Assembly (NCBI GenBank): GCA_030606165.1
Contig: JAUWGZ010000013.1
Span: 1 to 21,389, forward strand
From: Dehalococcoidia bacterium
Lineage (GTDB): Bacteria; Chloroflexota; Dehalococcoidia; GIF9; AB-539-J10
Reading direction: 5' to 3'
Length of the DNA stretch: 21,389 nt
This document shows, in pieces, positions 7,974 through 15,627 of the stretch (position 1 is the first letter of the stretch; every line of letters starts with the position of its first letter). The translations under genes were made by a program, and so were the position numbers. The notes below the pieces were generated by a model. That model was not told where the DNA came from. It worked only from the letters and a program-made list of their open reading frames with translations, and did no database searches.

Positions 7974-7979
7974 TATAAT
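7974..7979 (+). promoter_or_regulatory. Candidate -10 element upstream of the unrecognised gene
   Basis: A perfect TATAAT, directly preceded by two small inverted repeats (CCTTGA/TCAAGG at 7941-7956 and TCCTT/AAGGA at 7959-7973). The matching -35 region is poor (TTCAAG at 7950, 3 of 6). Transcription would start near 7986, leaving a leader of about 15 nt before ATG 8002. Confidence 0.35.
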
Positions 7980-8001
7980 AACTCTATTGAGGAACGTTGT
8001 C

Positions 8002-8766
8002 ATGACGCGTGGCGCGAAACAACTAGGTGAGATTAGAGTTTTGGTGACACCCAAATTCGAATGTGAGAAGGTGGGGATTACGAGTTTCAAGTTTAGGACG
8101 GGGGAAGAAATTACCTTCAAAGGACACCACGAGAATGAGAATAAAACAGAGTTTCTTGTAACCGCTAGCTTAGAAACGGGATTGCTTAACAGAGCTAAGT
8201 TCCTTGTGGAGTCATTCCTCGGCCTTTTCGAACTAGGCTCTCGAGGGTCTTATAGCTTCGCGACAGCTGGGCTAGTTCTAAAATCTGGTACAAAATTATA
8301 TTTGGGAGAGATCGAGCTTAAACCTATCCCAGAACTTGAGGATTTAGATTTCGTGAAGGAAGTCACCAACTCGCTTGAACTGCTCGATGCGCCTACAAGA
8401 GATAGGATAGGAAAAACATTGTATCTTTTTCACAACGGGTCTACCGCACCAATTGGCGAGCAGTCCTACCTTTCCATATATGGAGGATTACAACTCTTAA
8501 TTGGCGATGTTGCCAAGGGGAAAGGCACAACTACCAAAAGAGAAGATGTAGCAATAGTTAAGTTTGTAGAGCAAGGCATTTTAGAAATTGGCAAAACACA
8601 AGAGTGGATGGCGGACTTGGATGGCTTTCATGAAACACATTACCGTGTATTGTACGGTGGGGAGTGCAAAAAGGAGGACTTAAATAAAATTAAAGCCTTC
8701 TTCAAGAAGTTTTTGGCGATATATATTGAGTATGCAAAGCTGATTCGTCATACAAGGAAGTGCTAA
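8002..8766 (+). CDS. Protein of unknown function; weakly HEPN-like C-terminal half
   Basis: I do not recognise this 254-residue protein. The first half (about 1-115) looks beta-rich, with alternating hydrophobic strands. The second half (about 120-254) looks helical. It has the spacing LYLFHNG...YLSIYGGLQLLIGD, then FHETHYRVLYGG, then a last long helix ending in IYIEYAKL. That spacing recalls the ApeA-like HEPN fold, where an Arg...His pair serves RNA cleavage, but the usual arginine-to-histidine spacing is not clearly present, so the resemblance is weak. No signal peptide or membrane segment is visible. ATG 8002 has TTGAGGA 8 nt upstream; an in-frame TTG at 7987 sits on the likely transcription start. 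The gene is more A+T-rich than aroC beside it and stands alone with its own -10 element, as an accessory gene might. Only 4 nt separate its stop from the convergent aroC stop. Confidence 0.7.
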   Translation: MTRGAKQLGEIRVLVTPKFECEKVGITSFKFRTGEEITFKGHHENENKTEFLVTASLETGLLNRAKFLVESFLGLFELGSRGSYSFATAGLVLKSGTKLYLGEIELKPIPELEDLDFVKEVTNSLELLDAPTRDRIGKTLYLFHNGSTAPIGEQSYLSIYGGLQLLIGDVAKGKGTTTKREDVAIVKFVEQGILEIGKTQEWMADLDGFHETHYRVLYGGECKKEDLNKIKAFFKKFLAIYIEYAKLIRHTRKC

Positions 8767-8770
8767 AACC

Positions 8771-9952
8771 TTAAGCCGTGAAGCAAGAGATTTTTCTTAA
8801 ATAATTACGATAATTCGCCAGGGTCTCTTTTAAGTTATCACCGCCGAATTTGTCCAGGCAAGCATCAGCCAGGACAATGGCTAGCATGGCTTCGGCGATT
8901 ACCCCGGCGGCCGGGACAACACAAATATCGCTGCGCTCATAGTGAGCCTTGACCTTCTCACCGCTGCGAAGGTCTATAGAAGGTAAAGGACTGGCCAATG
9001 TAGCAATAGGTTTGACTGCTGCCCTGACTATTATGTCCTCGCCATTGCTTATGCCGCCTTCGATGCCACCGGCATGATTAGTGGCATGTCGCCAGGGAAG
9101 CCCCTTCGCTTTGCTATGTGGACCGGGTTCGATAACGTCGTGAGCCTGCGAGCCCTGAAGCCCGGCTAAAGCAAATCCCGCTCCGATTTCCACCCCTTTC
9201 ACGGCATTGATGCTCATTATCGCCTGAGCAATCCTGCCGTCGAGACGGCGGTCCCAGCTAACGTGGCTGCCCAAGCCGATGGGGACACCGGTAGCAATCA
9301 CCTCAAAAATGCCACCCAACGTGTCGCCCTCGGCTTTAGCCTCATCAATGACTGCCATCATCGCCTTTTCTAGTTCGGCATGGGCACAACGGACTGGGGA
9401 GGCTTCTACTTGCTGCCAATCTATAGAACTTGTTTCGCCTTGTTCCCAGTGATGTCGCCCAATCGCCATGGTGTGGCTATGAATAGAAATGCCCAACTCC
9501 TCCAGGAATCTTCGGGCTATAGCTCCGACAGCTACTCTGGTGGCTGTTTCCCGGGCACTGGCTCTTTCCATAATCGGCCTAATGTCTTTGAGACCATATT
9601 TAGTCACTCCTGCCAGGTCGGCATGTCCCGGGCGGGGACAGATTACAGGCTCGACTTCTTTCTCTACCGGAGAAACGCTTAACTGTTCCTGCCAGTTTTG
9701 CCAATCCCGGTTGGTGATAACGAGTGCGATGGGGCTACCTGTAGTGAGCCCGTAGCGAACACCGGCCATAATTTCTGCCTTATCCTCTTCAATCTTCATA
9801 CGGGGGCCACGCCCATAGCCCTGCTGGCGGCGTTTGAGTTGCTTGTTGATATACTCCACCTCCAGGAAAAGGGCAGCCACCATCCCTTCCACTATGGCTA
9901 CCAATCCCCTTCCGTGGGATTCTCCACCAGTAAGAAAACGAAATTGTCCCAT
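8771..9952 (-). CDS. aroC: Chorismate synthase
   Basis: AroC converts 5-enolpyruvylshikimate-3-phosphate to chorismate with reduced FMN, the final step of the shikimate pathway. The 393-residue protein begins with the family signature GQFRFLTGGESHG, giving conserved H13. It continues with GYGRGPRMKIE (R48), PRPGHADL (H110), RASARETA and the glycine-rich GGIEGGISNGED motif near the FMN site. Length is normal. It is the last gene of the alaS-ruvX-aroE-sppA-aroC operon; its ATG overlaps the sppA stop by one base (TAATG). No terminator hairpin with a T-run is visible after the stop, where it meets the convergent gene at 8002-8766. Confidence 0.97.
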   Translation of the reverse strand: MGQFRFLTGGESHGRGLVAIVEGMVAALFLEVEYINKQLKRRQQGYGRGPRMKIEEDKAEIMAGVRYGLTTGSPIALVITNRDWQNWQEQLSVSPVEKEVEPVICPRPGHADLAGVTKYGLKDIRPIMERASARETATRVAVGAIARRFLEELGISIHSHTMAIGRHHWEQGETSSIDWQQVEASPVRCAHAELEKAMMAVIDEAKAEGDTLGGIFEVIATGVPIGLGSHVSWDRRLDGRIAQAIMSINAVKGVEIGAGFALAGLQGSQAHDVIEPGPHSKAKGLPWRHATNHAGGIEGGISNGEDIIVRAAVKPIATLASPLPSIDLRSGEKVKAHYERSDICVVPAAGVIAEAMLAIVLADACLDKFGGDNLKETLANYRNYLRKISCFTA

Positions 9953-10875
9953 TAGCTTTGATATAGAAATAGAGGTTGCCTATAGTTATGGCTTAGGATT
10001 TCCAATAAAATTATATCTTGGGCGCTCAATCCCGATAACCTCACCTGTATAGCATTGGCAAATCCCAACAGCGACCATAGTGTTATTTTAGGTGGTTGAT
10101 AATACTCCACTATCGGAGTTTTGATATCAGCCAGTTCTGCTGCCAAATTTATGGCTGTATCCAAATCACCCAGCTTATCGACCAGGCCCAACTCTTTGGC
10201 TTCGGTACCAGTGTAAATTTGCCCCGTAGCCAAATTTCTGACCTCTTCCCTGCTTAGCTCCCTCCCTTCAGCCACCACATCGATAAACTGCTCGTAATAC
10301 TTGTCGACCATCCCCTGCATGATTTCCACTTCTTCCGGCGTCAGTTCCCTGAATCCCCAATACATGTCCTTATACTTGCCGCCCTTGAATATTTCTATCT
10401 GGATACCCAGCTTTTCCAAAAGCCCCTCGATGTTTGTTACTTGATAGATAACCCCAATGCTCCCTGTCATTGTAGTAGGAAGGGCAACAATTTTATCCGC
10501 TTTGGTTGAGATATAGTAGCCGCCTGAAGCAGCCGTGCCCCCCATGCTTACCACAATGGGTTTTGTCTCCTTAACTCTTTCTATCTCCCACAGGATTTCC
10601 TGGCAAGGTGCTATCTCACCGCCAGGGCTCTCTATACGGAGGACAATCGCCTTGACTGCCTTATCTTTCTCCGCTTTCGTTAAATAGTCTCTCACCAACT
10701 CCGGGGTAATGGTTGAACCTGAGAACAATGAAGAGCCCTCGGTGGTAATAGTCCCACTGAGCGGGATTACAACAATTTTACCTGTTGTCGGTCTGGAGAT
10801 AAGGATAGTTGGAATTAGTATTGCCGCCAGCAATAATACTATGCCCACACTGATAATGATTGCCTTTTTTTTCAC
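9952..10875 (-). CDS. sppA: Signal peptide peptidase SppA, short (36 kDa) type
   Basis: A 307-residue membrane-anchored serine protease that degrades cleaved signal peptides at the outer face of the cytoplasmic membrane. The N-terminus is KKK followed by one hydrophobic segment (about 5-27). The ClpP-like fold follows with RIESPGGE (81-87), the nucleophile S117 in GTAASGGY, and K169 in GGKYKDM. The 52-residue spacing of this Ser-Lys dyad matches the Bacillus-type single-domain SppA. The start is GTG at 10875, with GGAGGAG ahead, overlapping the aroE stop as GTGA. It sits between aroE and aroC by tight overlaps at both ends. That is co-expression with aromatic biosynthesis genes; no functional link is obvious. 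Confidence 0.94.
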   Translation of the reverse strand: MKKKAIIISVGIVLLLAAILIPTILISRPTTGKIVVIPLSGTITTEGSSLFSGSTITPELVRDYLTKAEKDKAVKAIVLRIESPGGEIAPCQEILWEIERVKETKPIVVSMGGTAASGGYYISTKADKIVALPTTMTGSIGVIYQVTNIEGLLEKLGIQIEIFKGGKYKDMYWGFRELTPEEVEIMQGMVDKYYEQFIDVVAEGRELSREEVRNLATGQIYTGTEAKELGLVDKLGDLDTAINLAAELADIKTPIVEYYQPPKITLWSLLGFANAIQVRLSGLSAQDIILLEILSHNYRQPLFLYQS

Positions 10876-11762
10876 CCTTCTCCTCCTGTCAATATTTCCT
10901 TAGCCTTATTAAACATTATATCAACTGGGGCTTCTTTGCCTGTCCATAACTTGAAGGAAGCCGCTCCTTGATATACTAACATAGGTAGGCCGCCAAGTGT
11001 ATTGGCCCCCGCTTTTTGTGCTAGCCCTAACAAGGGTGTTAGCCAGGGGTTATATACCAGGTCATAAACTAATACGCTCCTGGGAATCACTTCGAGGCTC
11101 AAAGGTGATTGTCCTTCTTGAGAACTGTGCTTCATTCCTATGGTAGTGCAATGGACTATTAAATCGCAGTTCTCAAAAGTCCCGGCCGAACTTAGACTCT
11201 GCCACTGAAAAGCAGTGACATCTGGCTCCAAATCCTTTGAGCTTGATGAAGCTCCTTTGATGTACCTCACCAAATTTTCTGCCAGTGCCCTGGCTCGCTC
11301 AAAGATACCATCAGTAATGGCCAATGAAGCTACTTTCCTTTGCACCAGGGCAAAACCCACTGCCCTGGCCACTCCACCAGCACCCAGGATTACCACCTGC
11401 TTTCCTTCAGGGTCGAAGTGCCCTTCTTTGTCTAGCGCCTCGATAAAACCATAGGCGTCAGTATTAAAACCCAGAAGCCTATCATCTTTTTTGACTATGG
11501 TATTGACAGCACCGATCGAACTTGCCAGGTCATCAACTTCATCTAATAAAGGTAAAACTGTCTCTTTATAGGGCACGGTTACGTTAGCTCCAACATTTTG
11601 AGGTTTTCTTAAATCATTCACTATGTCTTGAAGTTGGGCTGGGCTTGTCTCCCAGGCCTCATAGCGAACATCGAGTCGATAATAATCCAGGGCAGCTTGC
11701 TGGAAATAAGGAGAGATAGAATGCTTAAGGGGATAACCGATGAGGCCTATGTATCTCGACAT
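10872..11762 (-). CDS. aroE: Shikimate dehydrogenase (NADP+)
   Basis: AroE reduces 3-dehydroshikimate to shikimate. The 296-residue protein shows the substrate-binding domain with the SISP motif (15-18), GANVTVPYKE with catalytic K66, and N100-T-D102 completing the Lys-Asp pair. The Rossmann domain carries the nucleotide loop GAGGVARAV (127-135). The C-terminal GGLPMLVYQGAASF segment is typical of the family. Length is slightly above the usual 270-285. ATG 11762 lies 16 nt after ruvX and the gene overlaps sppA by 4 nt, so it belongs to the alaS-to-aroC operon. Confidence 0.96.
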   Translation of the reverse strand: MSRYIGLIGYPLKHSISPYFQQAALDYYRLDVRYEAWETSPAQLQDIVNDLRKPQNVGANVTVPYKETVLPLLDEVDDLASSIGAVNTIVKKDDRLLGFNTDAYGFIEALDKEGHFDPEGKQVVILGAGGVARAVGFALVQRKVASLAITDGIFERARALAENLVRYIKGASSSSKDLEPDVTAFQWQSLSSAGTFENCDLIVHCTTIGMKHSSQEGQSPLSLEVIPRSVLVYDLVYNPWLTPLLGLAQKAGANTLGGLPMLVYQGAASFKLWTGKEAPVDIMFNKAKEILTGGEG

Positions 11763-11778
11763 CGCTTAAGATCCTTCG

Positions 11779-12261
11779 CTATTGCTCAGGGTGGTGGCTA
11801 TCCAGAAAACCCTGGAGAATAAAGGCCGCTGCTATGGCATCTACTTCGGCTTTAACCGAAAAGCTGTGATTTTTGGCTCCTCTTTTTGCCCTGGAGCGCA
11901 GTTTACTTCCCCTGCCATCAGCTCCCGTCTTCAATCGCTCTGCAGCTTTGGTAGAGAGCCGTTCATCCCATAGTTGTACATCAAGCTGGTTGAGATTGCT
12001 TTGCTTCGCGCGCCATGACAATTTGTCGGCGAAAGCTGTTACCTTATTAGCTTGCTTTCCCAGCTCGCCGTTTAAGAGGCGAGGCAAGCCGACTACAATG
12101 CGCTCTGCTTTATGCTGCTCCACAAGCTTGAGAATCTCATTTATAAGGGTATCTTCGTCTTCACTGGCAAGCACGGTTAGAGGAGTAGCTAAAATCCCCT
12201 GGGGGTCGCTTATGGCCACCCCGGTTCTCTTATCTCCGACATCCAGACCTAAGCTGCGCAT
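11779..12261 (-). CDS. ruvX: RuvX/YqgF-family Holliday junction resolvase-like nuclease
   Basis: A 160-residue RNase H-fold protein of the YqgF/RuvX family, linked to 16S rRNA 5'-end maturation and Holliday-junction cleavage in studied members. Visible features are LGLDVGDKRTGVAISD with D7, the VVGLPRLLNG segment, the WDERLST motif (98-104) and the final acidic D141 before AAAFILQGFLD. Between AERL and the last helix (residues about 113-138) is a basic stretch rich in Arg, Lys and Ser, about 10-15 residues longer than the usual EADxSRKKRKK segment. This accounts for the extra length over the common 138-150 residues. It starts one base after the alaS stop; the pair is a frequent bacterial neighbourhood. 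Confidence 0.92.
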   Translation of the reverse strand: MRSLGLDVGDKRTGVAISDPQGILATPLTVLASEDEDTLINEILKLVEQHKAERIVVGLPRLLNGELGKQANKVTAFADKLSWRAKQSNLNQLDVQLWDERLSTKAAERLKTGADGRGSKLRSRAKRGAKNHSFSVKAEVDAIAAAFILQGFLDSHHPEQ

Positions 12262-12262
12262 T

Positions 12263-15232
12263 TCAAACCTTTTGAATCAGTTTATTGACTAATTTCAGGG
12301 CTTCGTCAATCTTGGTGGCATCTTCGCCGCCGGCTTGAGCCATAGCAGCCTTGCCACCACCACCCCCACCGGTAACCTTGGCTACTTGATTAATAATATC
12401 GCCGGCATGAAACCCCTTAGCTATCAGGTCAGGAGTCACCATGGCCAAGAAGTTAGGCTTACCATTATGAACTGTAGCCAAAACTACTACGGCGCTCTTT
12501 AGCCTGTCTCGCAATATATCGCCCATTTCCCTGAGGATAGGCATGGTCAATGGTGGCACCTTAGCAGCCAGAACTGTCACACCGCTCACCTGCTTGGCTT
12601 GCCCAGGCAAATCCTCCGCTATTCTGCGCGATAGCTCCCTTTCCAGCGAAAGCAATCTCTTACGCTCTGCTTCCAGCTCGCCAATGAGAGTTTTCACCTT
12701 ACTGGGAACCTCTTCGAGCGAGCCTTCCACTTCTTTGGCTACGCTCTGCAAGGCAGTTAAGCGAGATTCAATTAAATATTCAGCTTTTCTTCCCGTTACC
12801 GCTTCGATGCGATGCAGTCCTGTGCCAATGCTGCTTTCGCTGGTTATCAGGAATATGCCAATTTCTCCCGTTGAACTCACATGAGTGCCACCACAGAGTT
12901 CTTTACTTATTGCTGGCTCCCCGATTTCTAGCATCCGAACTTCTTCTCCGTACTTTTCTTCAAATAAGGCGATAGCACCCTCAGCGATGGCCTGCTTATA
13001 AGGGAGTACTTTTGCCTCTGCTTTTAAGTTATGGCGTACCCACTCATTAACCTGCCTCTGAATTTCATTGAGCTGCTCTTCAGTTACCTGTCCTAAATGA
13101 GAGAAGTCAAATCTAAATCTTTCCGGCTCTACCAACGAGCCTTTTTGCTCAATACGCCTGTCCACTATTTGCCTTAAAGCAGCCTGGAGGAGGTGTGTAG
13201 CAGTGTGGTTGCGAGCAATGTCTAGGCGGCGTTTTTCGTCCACTTCGGCTTCGACAGCATCGTCCACTGATATTTGCCCTTTAACGACCTTCCCTAGATG
13301 AACCACAAACTCGCTGCCCTTCACTAAATGCCTGACAGTATCAGTAACCGTGATTCTTCCCCTTTCACCATGGATTTCCCCAATATCGCCTACCTGTCCT
13401 CCCATCTCGCCATAGAAGGGCGTCTCACGCAATATCACCCCCACATACTGACCTTGAGACACAGAATCTACCCGGTTCTCTGGCCATTCGCCCTCAGGAA
13501 GCAAGACCACAACAGTGGAACGATGCTTAAGTGTTCTATCGCCAACAAAATCGGTGCTAGAAGGAATATGAACGCGGGAAAGATCACCCTTTGGGCCAAC
13601 TGTCCCGTCGCCTACATTTGTTTTGTATGCTGCCCTAGCTCTTTCCCGCTGTCTCTCCATCTCAGTCTGGAAACCTTCCCAATCTATGGATAGGCCTTTT
13701 TCTCGGGCAATCTCGGCGGTCAATTCAGCGGGAAAGCCGTAAGTATCCCAGAGTACAAATACCTCAAAGCCTGTCAATTTATTAGCGACTGAGGCAATGT
13801 CATTTTCTAGCCTTTCTAAGCCTTCCCTCAGGCTTCGTTTAAGGGCGTCGAAAGCATTAGGGAGCTTAAATGGATCGTACTTAGAGACAATCTCCTTTAG
13901 ACCTGTCAAACCTTTCTCTACGGGTTGCAGGCTTTCCTCAACAGCATTTCTACCTCCTATTACTAGTATATGATCCCATGCTTTGCAATCACGAAGGAAG
14001 TGATCTATGGCAGCCTCAAGCTTGTACGTGAGATCGATAATATCTTTTTGGGATAATGCTTCCTTAAAGGACGCTTGGAATTTTGGGAAGTGCGCTTTTA
14101 GCTCCCCTCGCATCTTAAAAAGTGTCCCCTCCAAGATACCCATACCGACTGGGAGTGTCTGTTGGAATTTCCCCTCCTCCGCTTTAATTATATCCATAAT
14201 CGAGGTTCGATTATCTATAAGCTCAGGATATATGTGGCTCATTGTGCTAACGACAACCTCAGCCATTTCATCAAGGAAAGGGTCATTCAGTCCTAGTTTC
14301 CTGCCGAATAGTGAAGCCCGCCTGAGTGTTCGTCTAAGCACATATCCTCGTCCTTCATTAGAAGGCCTCACATCATCGGCGATAAGAAAGGCAATGCCAC
14401 GCGAATGCTCAGCCACAATTCTAATGGCTCGGTCGGTATCATCGTCCCGGCCATACTTTTTCCCGGACAAGCGGCAAATGCGGTCCACCAAAGGAGAAAA
14501 TAAGTTCGTTTCATAAGGGGAGGGCTTGCCCTGGATAGCTGCTAAAGTCCTCTCCAGTCCCATACCGGTATCGATGTTCGGTTTGGGTAAAGGAGTGCGT
14601 TGTCCGCTTTGGTCTTGATTGTATTGGGTGAATACCAGGTTCCATATCTCGGAGAAGCGACCGCAGTCGCAGTTAGGCTTACATTCAGCTTTACCACAGC
14701 CAAACTCTTCACCAAGGTCATAATGAATCTCACTGCATGGTCCGCACGGACCAGAATCGCCAACAGGCCCCCAGAAGTTATCTTCTTCGCCGAATCGCAA
14801 TATTTTCCCAGCGGGGACGCCAACCTCTCGCCAGTAGGCGAAGGCTTCATCATCGTCAAGGTAAACGGTTATCCAGAGCCGCTCTTCAGGCAGTTTCAAA
14901 TACTTGGTAACAAAGTCCCATGCCCAGAAAATAGCTTCTTTTTTAAAATAATCACCGACACTGAAATTGCCCAGCATCTCGAAGAAGGTAAGATGTTTGC
15001 TATCACCCACCGAATCTATATCAGTAGTGCGAAAGCATTTTTGGCAGGAAGCTAATCGCCGGCTAGGTGGGGCCTCCAATCCTAGGAAATATGGCTTAAT
15101 TTGCACCATGCCAGCGCTAGTCAGCAGTAAAGTAGGGTCATTACGAGGCAACAAAGAGGAGCTGGGGATAATCTCATGCCCCCTATCCTGAAAAAAACTC
15201 AGAAAGGCTTGCCTCAGTTCGTCACCAGTCAC
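12263..15232 (-). CDS. alaS: Alanyl-tRNA synthetase with a large internal insertion
   Basis: AlaRS charges tRNA-Ala. At 989 residues it is over 100 longer than the E. coli enzyme (876). The class II catalytic core (1-250) has the FRTTDID and FFEMLGNFS motifs, and a zinc-type cluster at 179-190 (CGKAECKPNCDC) before GRFSEIWNLVF. The tRNA-binding domain begins near 260. Between EEGKFQQTL (352-360) and LTGFEVFVLWDTYGFP (486-501) lie about 100 extra, mostly helical residues. The editing domain has H676 and H680 (HTATH) plus C780 and H784 (CGGTH). A DHHA1 domain with the GGGGGGK loop (955-961) ends the protein. Start is GTG 15232, fixed by AGGTGATC 5 nt upstream, an 8-base match to the anti-Shine-Dalgarno complement. 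First gene of the alaS-ruvX-aroE-sppA-aroC operon. Confidence 0.96.
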   Translation of the reverse strand: MTGDELRQAFLSFFQDRGHEIIPSSSLLPRNDPTLLLTSAGMVQIKPYFLGLEAPPSRRLASCQKCFRTTDIDSVGDSKHLTFFEMLGNFSVGDYFKKEAIFWAWDFVTKYLKLPEERLWITVYLDDDEAFAYWREVGVPAGKILRFGEEDNFWGPVGDSGPCGPCSEIHYDLGEEFGCGKAECKPNCDCGRFSEIWNLVFTQYNQDQSGQRTPLPKPNIDTGMGLERTLAAIQGKPSPYETNLFSPLVDRICRLSGKKYGRDDDTDRAIRIVAEHSRGIAFLIADDVRPSNEGRGYVLRRTLRRASLFGRKLGLNDPFLDEMAEVVVSTMSHIYPELIDNRTSIMDIIKAEEGKFQQTLPVGMGILEGTLFKMRGELKAHFPKFQASFKEALSQKDIIDLTYKLEAAIDHFLRDCKAWDHILVIGGRNAVEESLQPVEKGLTGLKEIVSKYDPFKLPNAFDALKRSLREGLERLENDIASVANKLTGFEVFVLWDTYGFPAELTAEIAREKGLSIDWEGFQTEMERQRERARAAYKTNVGDGTVGPKGDLSRVHIPSSTDFVGDRTLKHRSTVVVLLPEGEWPENRVDSVSQGQYVGVILRETPFYGEMGGQVGDIGEIHGERGRITVTDTVRHLVKGSEFVVHLGKVVKGQISVDDAVEAEVDEKRRLDIARNHTATHLLQAALRQIVDRRIEQKGSLVEPERFRFDFSHLGQVTEEQLNEIQRQVNEWVRHNLKAEAKVLPYKQAIAEGAIALFEEKYGEEVRMLEIGEPAISKELCGGTHVSSTGEIGIFLITSESSIGTGLHRIEAVTGRKAEYLIESRLTALQSVAKEVEGSLEEVPSKVKTLIGELEAERKRLLSLERELSRRIAEDLPGQAKQVSGVTVLAAKVPPLTMPILREMGDILRDRLKSAVVVLATVHNGKPNFLAMVTPDLIAKGFHAGDIINQVAKVTGGGGGGKAAMAQAGGEDATKIDEALKLVNKLIQKV

Positions 15233-15237
15233 TTACC

Positions 15238-15263
15238 GATCACCTTCTTGATTTTAGAAGGTG
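15238..15263 (-). promoter_or_regulatory. Leader hairpin overlapping the alaS ribosome binding site
   Basis: On the coding strand the leader contains CACCTTCT, a 7-base loop AAAATCA, then AGAAGGTG: a perfect 8-bp stem (arms 15263-15256 and 15248-15241). The 3' arm runs directly into the Shine-Dalgarno AGGTGATC (15245-15238), so the folded stem would hide its first five bases. No T-run follows on either strand, so it does not look like a terminator. Translational control of alaS is inferred, not shown. Confidence 0.6.
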
Positions 15264-15305
15264 TCAGCTTTAATGTCAATCAGGCTGTAAGAGAGCGTTT
15301 GGTAA

Positions 15306-15379
15306 TGTCATTCTGAGGAGTCCAAATGAATTTGGGCGACGAAGAATCTCAGAGATTCTTCGCTTCGCTCAGGGTGACA
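15306..15379. repeat. Palindromic interspersed repeat (REP/MITE-like)
   Basis: A 74-bp element with imperfect terminal inverted repeats, TGTCATTCTGAG (15306-15317) and CTCAGGGTGACA (15368-15379), differing at two positions. Inside is a perfect 21-base palindrome, GAAGAATCTC-A-GAGATTCTTC (15341-15361). From memory, elements of this type (GTCATTCTGAGG...AAGAATCTC...) are scattered in intergenic regions of Dehalococcoidia and other bacterial genomes. There is no open reading frame in it. It lies between alaS and the small gene at 15416-15526. Confidence 0.75.
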
Positions 15380-15415
15380 TATCAGACATGACGCTTACGC
15401 CAACCAGGAATTTAG

Positions 15416-15526
15416 TTATTTGCCCTTCTTTGCGTAATCAGGGCACCAGGTGGCGTTGGGGCGCTCAGGGCGATGACAAGCAGTTCTCCAGTTCCATTTA
15501 CAACTGTCACAGAGGAAAATGTTCAT
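15416..15526 (-). CDS. Small four-cysteine, zinc-ribbon-like protein
   Basis: A 36-residue open reading frame from ATG 15526 to TAA 15416. It begins MNIFLCDSCKWNW and holds CxxC (C6, C9), then C17, then C28 in NATWCPDY, ending in a basic KKGK tail. The spacing C-x2-C-x7-C-x10-C suggests a metal-binding knuckle, and the compact Cys/Trp/Pro-rich sequence looks selected rather than random. The frame stays open upstream to a GTG at 15592, giving a 58-residue version. Neither start has a good ribosome binding site, and the upstream part resembles degraded repeat sequence. It follows rho on the same strand, where many bacteria carry rpmE, but it is too short and too different to be ribosomal protein L31. 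Function unknown. Confidence 0.55.
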   Translation of the reverse strand: MNIFLCDSCKWNWRTACHRPERPNATWCPDYAKKGK

Positions 15527-15627
15527 GCCAAGGGTTTTTTTGACCCCCAGTTTGAATTTGTCTAGCCAGCTGGGATTGTTTCGCTTCTTCACTTCGTTCG
15601 GAGTGGCAGCCGGGGTAATAATATTCC

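Noticed and set aside
15577..15612. A second, degraded copy of the palindromic repeat (CGCTTCTTCACTTCGTTCGGAGTGGCAG).
   Set aside because: It resembles the repeat ends in wording only; no paired arm is visible, so I do not call it.
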